This document shows, one piece after another, positions 7,457 to 9,452 of a stretch of DNA of 9,452 nt. Position numbers and translations under genes: made by a program. Under the pieces are notes generated by a model, which ran no database searches, was not told the DNA's origin, and saw nothing but the letters and a program-made list of their open reading frames with translations. The DNA comes from Mariprofundaceae bacterium (lineage in GTDB: Bacteria > Pseudomonadota > Zetaproteobacteria > Mariprofundales > Mariprofundaceae), in contig JALSZZ010000236.1 in NCBI GenBank assembly GCA_027075825.1, positions 1-9,452 of the forward strand, given 5' to 3'. How positions within the stretch are numbered: position 1 is the stretch's first letter; each line of letters opens with the position of its first letter.

Positions 7457-7488
7457 ACTATAGTGACAAAAATCACACTGCAATCACA
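7457..7488 (-). promoter_or_regulatory. CRP-like operator and possible -10 box of the tandem-cNBD gene
   Basis: Positions 7462-7477 read AGTGA, six bases, TCACA on the plus strand, which is 9/10 of the CRP/Vfr core TGTGA-N6-TCACA. A further TCACA half-site lies at 7484-7488, 11 bases on. On the minus strand TATAGT (7457-7462) is a 5/6 match to a -10 box and touches the operator. The only -35-like sequence, TTGCAG at 7478-7483, is at a poor 15-base spacing. If that -10 is real, a bound CRP-like protein would sit between the boxes and more likely repress than activate. The operator match is read directly; its function is inferred. Confidence 0.5.
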
Positions 7489-7559
7489 TATTCTTGCTAT
7501 AGAAGAGATGGCATCCTCCATGCCCGGCCTGTTCTGTAGAATCAAATGTATTCGGGTGT

Positions 7560-7765
7560 TTTGGGGCCAGAGGCCCCTCCTACAGGAGAAATCGCACGCA
7601 CCTGAGAAGCGCCCACCACGCCGCGAACCACGAGGGATCCCCAATGCAGGAGCGGTCCCCAGACCGCGAACCGGAATCCGAATCCATGCCGGTTCATCAT
7701 GCGGGCGGTATCATCTGCGATGGTCGTTAGTCATCCGTCTGCGGTGAAAATTCCGGTCGTGATGG
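7560..7765. repeat. Monomer A1 of the REP-like array
   Basis: The most diverged A copy in its left half, so the array's older end is probably here. Hairpins lie at 7563-7577 (perfect GGGGCC/GGCCCC arms, loop AGA, then TCCTACA) and 7652-7667 (GCGGTC/GACCGC). The plus-strand head reads GCAG rather than GTAG. A second inverted repeat, GAACCGG (7668-7674) with CCGGTTC (7689-7695), occurs only in A-type units. Confidence 0.85.
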
Positions 7766-7969
7766 TTCGGGGCCAGAGGCCCCTCCTACAGAGGGAATCG
7801 CACGCACCTGAGGAGTGCCATCACACCGAGAATCGCGAGGTATTCCCAATGCAGGAGCGGTCTCCAGACCGCGAACCGGAACCCGAATCCTGCACCTCAT
7901 CATGCGGGCGGTATCATCTGCGATGGTTGTTAGTTACCCACCTGCAATGAAAATTTCCGGCCGTGGTGG
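7766..7969. repeat. Monomer B1 of the REP-like array
   Basis: Hairpins at 7769-7783 and 7857-7872. By eye it is identical over its whole 204 bases to B2 at 8175-8378. It lacks the A-specific GAACCGG/CCGGTTC inverted repeat, and the plus-strand head reads GCAG. Confidence 0.85.
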
Positions 7970-8174
7970 TTCGGGGTCAGAGGCCCCTCCTACAGGAGAA
8001 ATCGCACGCATCTGAGGAGTGCCCACCACGCCGGAACAACGAGGTGTTCGCAATGTAGGAGCGGTCTCCAGACCGCGAACCGGAATCCGAATCCATGCCG
8101 GTTCATCATGCGGGCGGTATCATCTGCGATGGTCGTTAGTCATCCGTCTGCGGTGAAAATTCCGGTCGTGATGG
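7970..8174. repeat. Monomer A2 of the REP-like array
   Basis: Hairpins at 7973-7987 (one arm changed to GGGGTC, which still pairs as U-G in a plus-strand transcript) and 8061-8076. The plus-oriented element has an intact GTAG head at 8055-8058. Confidence 0.85.
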
Positions 8175-8378
8175 TTCGGGGCCAGAGGCCCCTCCTACAG
8201 AGGGAATCGCACGCACCTGAGGAGTGCCATCACACCGAGAATCGCGAGGTATTCCCAATGCAGGAGCGGTCTCCAGACCGCGAACCGGAACCCGAATCCT
8301 GCACCTCATCATGCGGGCGGTATCATCTGCGATGGTTGTTAGTTACCCACCTGCAATGAAAATTTCCGGCCGTGGTGG
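8175..8378. repeat. Monomer B2 of the REP-like array
   Basis: Hairpins at 8178-8192 and 8266-8281. It is the exact copy of B1 shifted by 409 bases, which marks a recent duplication of an A-B dimer. Confidence 0.85.
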
Positions 8379-8491
8379 TTCGGGGCCAGAGGTCCCTCCT
8401 ACAGGAGAAATCGCACGCATCTGAGGAGTGCCCACCACGCCGGAACAACGAGGTGTTCGCAATGTAGGAGCGGTCTCCAGACCGCGAACCG
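8379..8491. repeat. Partial monomer A3 of the REP-like array
   Basis: Holds both hairpins, at 8382-8396 (one arm changed to GGTCCC, still pairable as G-U in a plus-strand transcript) and 8470-8485, then breaks off just after GCGAACCG. The array therefore ends at the edge of a REP hairpin, 11 bases before the tetR -35 box. Confidence 0.85.
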
Positions 8492-8502
8492 AACATTCGG
8501 GA

Positions 8503-8530
8503 TTGACATGCAGTAAAAGCATCATATGTT
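8503..8530 (+). promoter_or_regulatory. Promoter of the tetR-nodT efflux operon
   Basis: A perfect -35 box TTGACA (8503-8508) and a 4/6 -10 box TATGTT (8525-8530) are 16 bases apart, just downstream of the REP array. The -10 box overlaps the palindromic operator by four bases. Confidence 0.65.
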
Positions 8531-8544
8531 ACATCATTGTAACA
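8527..8544. promoter_or_regulatory. Palindromic operator, probable TetR binding site
   Basis: TGTTACATCATTGTAACA is a perfect inverted repeat with 7-base arms and a 4-base centre. It overlaps the -10 box on one side and the AGGTGG ribosome-binding site on the other. Size and position are typical of self-regulating TetR repressors, so binding would block the whole operon. The palindrome is seen; the binder is inferred. Confidence 0.75.
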
Positions 8545-8549
8545 GGTGG
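8544..8549 (+). promoter_or_regulatory. Ribosome-binding site of the TetR gene
   Basis: AGGTGG, 7 bases before the ATG at 8557. It settles the start against a longer reading frame opening at 8428 inside the repeat array. Confidence 0.75.
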
Positions 8550-8556
8550 TGTGTTT

Positions 8557-9123
8557 ATGAAACAAACAGAACGTGATATTATCGAATCAGCCATCCGCGT
8601 CTTTGCCGCTGATGCGCAGGCACCGCTGACAAAGGTCGCCAAAGAGGCTGGTGTCAGCCGCATGACGCTGGCGCGTTATTTTCCCTGCCGGAATTCTCTG
8701 GTGAAAAATATCGACCATTATCTGATCGTTCAGGCAGAAGAAAGCTTTGATCGGGCTGTTGCCGCCAGTGATGATCCGCTTCAGCAGCTTAAATGCTTTT
8801 TTGACAGTCGCATGAGTCGCATTCAGGGGCATCTGGTGCTGATGAAGCTCAATGATGACTTTTTTGACGATCATCACCCGAAATCCTCGGCGTGCGCAGG
8901 CATCAATGAGCGTATGTTCAGCCTGCTGAAACGGCTGCGCGCAGCGCAGCGCATCCGCCCTGAGATACCGGATGCCTGGGTTATTCACATGTTGCACAGC
9001 ACGGTGTTTGCCGCCTGGGTGGCTGATAAAACCGGCACTGTCGCGCCACGCGATATTCCCGTGCTGGCATGGCAAAGCTTCTGGCGCGCCATTGCTGCGG
9101 ATGGTACAACGGAGGCATCATGA
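8557..9123 (+). CDS. TetR-family transcriptional repressor
   Basis: A 188-residue one-component regulator. The N-terminal DNA-binding domain (about 5-50) shows the TetR layout: a first helix with IIESAIRVFA, then the helix-turn-helix LTKVAKEAGVSRMTLARYFP (24-43). LTKVAKEAGVS and TLARYF align with the usual T..IA..AGVS and TLY.YF pattern. The C-terminal helical domain (about 55-180) would form the dimer and a ligand pocket, with no sequence clue to the ligand. Start at 8557 follows from the ribosome-binding site and from the domain beginning at once. The palindrome over its promoter suggests autoregulation. The stop overlaps the start of the outer-membrane efflux gene (ATGA), so regulator and pump are one operon. 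The likely role is to derepress efflux when a toxic compound binds. Confidence 0.92.
   Translation: MKQTERDIIESAIRVFAADAQAPLTKVAKEAGVSRMTLARYFPCRNSLVKNIDHYLIVQAEESFDRAVAASDDPLQQLKCFFDSRMSRIQGHLVLMKLNDDFFDDHHPKSSACAGINERMFSLLKRLRAAQRIRPEIPDAWVIHMLHSTVFAAWVADKTGTVAPRDIPVLAWQSFWRAIAADGTTEAS
9111..9115 (+). promoter_or_regulatory. Ribosome-binding site of the efflux lipoprotein gene
   Basis: GGAGG within the last codons of the TetR gene, 4 bases before the ATG at 9120. The spacing is short, but coupling through the ATGA overlap would help. Confidence 0.6.
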
Positions 9124-9452
9124 AACGCACCCTGAAGCACATGCCCGGCGATACTTCGCAGGATGAAACATCCGGCAGGGTTCGCGCCCGTTACCATGCG
9201 CGTTGTTTCACGTTCATGCTGATGCTGTTGCTCAGCGGCTGCGTGGTCGGGCCGGATTTTCAGCCACCAGAGCGTCCTGCTGAACAACATTATCTGCCCG
9301 CCAGTGAGCGCAGCGAGCATACCATAAGACAAACGCAGGCGGCGATTCCCTCGCAGTGGTGGCAGCTCTATGGCAATGCAAGGCTGAATCAACTGATCAC
9401 CCAGGCCCTGCAGCACAGCCCGACGCTGGAAGCCGCCGCCGCCCGCCTGCGT
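9120..9452 (+). CDS. Outer-membrane efflux lipoprotein, NodT/OprM type (partial)
   Basis: The first 111 codons of an outer-membrane factor for a tripartite drug-efflux pump; the gene continues past the window edge. From the ATG at 9120, a long charged N-terminal stretch leads to a hydrophobic core and lipobox LLSGC with the lipidated cysteine at residue 41. The family pattern CVVGPDFQPPERP follows. Then come WWQLYGNARLNQLITQALQHSPTLEAAAARLR (about 80-111), the usual opening of the first periplasmic helical hairpin of OEP/NodT proteins. The 40-residue leader is longer than normal for a lipoprotein. An internal ATG at residue 8 or 33 could be used instead, though GGAGG and the ATGA overlap with tetR favour 9120. 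An adaptor and an RND or MFS transporter would be expected next. Substrate is unknown. Confidence 0.9.
   Translation, partial: MKRTLKHMPGDTSQDETSGRVRARYHARCFTFMLMLLLSGCVVGPDFQPPERPAEQHYLPASERSEHTIRQTQAAIPSQWWQLYGNARLNQLITQALQHSPTLEAAAARLR

Larger units (their letters stand above)
7560..8491. repeat. Tandem array of paired REP-like elements, A-B-A-B-A', 409-base higher-order period
   Basis: About 930 bases made of five head-to-tail monomers of 204-206 bases (the last is cut to 113). Types A and B alternate and clearly differ from each other, while copies of the same type are nearly identical. Comparing each base with the one 409 further on, positions 7659-8082 match 8068-8491 with only two differences by eye (7977/8386 and 7984/8393). 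Each monomer has a minus-oriented REP-like hairpin (GGGGCCAGAGGCCCC followed by TCCTACA, that is GTAGGA on the other strand) and a plus-oriented one (GYAGGA then GCGGTCTCCAGACCGC). This resembles REP doublets (REPIN/BIME) of gammaproteobacteria, which are mobilised by RAYT transposases. No such gene is in the window. Reading frames through the array are repeat artefacts. It lies between two divergent genes and contains no supportable gene. Confidence 0.9.

Noticed and set aside
7415..7483. Longer tandem-cNBD protein starting at TTG 7483.
   Set aside because: AGGGGAG is 7 bases before ATG 7414, and the longer start would lie in the promoter/operator region.
7699..8359. Two open frames at 7699-7950 and 8108-8359 that encode the same 83-residue peptide.
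   Set aside because: They are identical only because the 409-base repeat is duplicated. They run through REP hairpins, lack ribosome-binding sites and resemble no protein.
7560..8491. CRISPR array.
   Set aside because: The repeat unit is about 205 bases with no unique spacers; the whole unit is conserved.
8428..8556. Longer TetR start at 8428.
   Set aside because: The extra 43 residues are translated repeat and promoter sequence. The AGGTGG site and domain boundary fix the start at 8557.

Overview
The window looks like a chromosomal segment of a Pseudomonadota bacterium, most likely a gammaproteobacterium. The reasons are moderate GC, compact overlapping genes, clear homologues of Escherichia coli YaaA and YbdK, an RND/MFS-type outer-membrane efflux lipoprotein, and REP-like hairpins with a GTAG head of the kind common in gammaproteobacteria. 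No species can be named from the sequence alone.

Layout, left to right. Positions 3-4226 (minus strand) hold a tight three-gene unit, read right to left: a large protein with a degenerate class III nucleotide-cyclase-like domain, then yaaA (peroxide stress), then a YbdK-type carboxylate-amine ligase. Both junctions overlap (1 and 14 bases), so translation is probably coupled. Positions 4318-6031 (minus) encode two overlapping permeases of the DppB/DppC-NikB/NikC type, with no binding protein or ATPase in view. Positions 6152-7414 (minus) encode a 420-residue protein with a helical TPR-like N-terminus, a cysteine cluster and two cyclic-nucleotide-binding-like domains, but no DNA-binding domain. 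A CRP-like operator (AGTGA-N6-TCACA) lies upstream of it.

Positions 7415-8556 contain no believable gene. Most of this stretch is a tandem array of about 205-base monomers of two types, in the order A-B-A-B-partial A, giving a higher-order period of 409 bases. Each full monomer carries two oppositely oriented REP-like hairpins. The array lies between two divergent transcription units and stops 11 bases before the tetR -35 box.

Positions 8557-9452 (plus) start an efflux operon: a TetR-family regulator with a perfect 18-base palindrome over its own promoter, then a NodT/OprM-type outer-membrane lipoprotein that overlaps it by 4 bases and runs off the window. The rest of the pump is presumably to the right.

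Two points deserve most attention. One is the dimeric REP array in an unusual divergent position. The other is the clustering, on one strand, of a divergent cyclase-like protein, a tandem cyclic-nucleotide-binding protein and a CRP-like site. This suggests, but does not prove, a local nucleotide second-messenger circuit.
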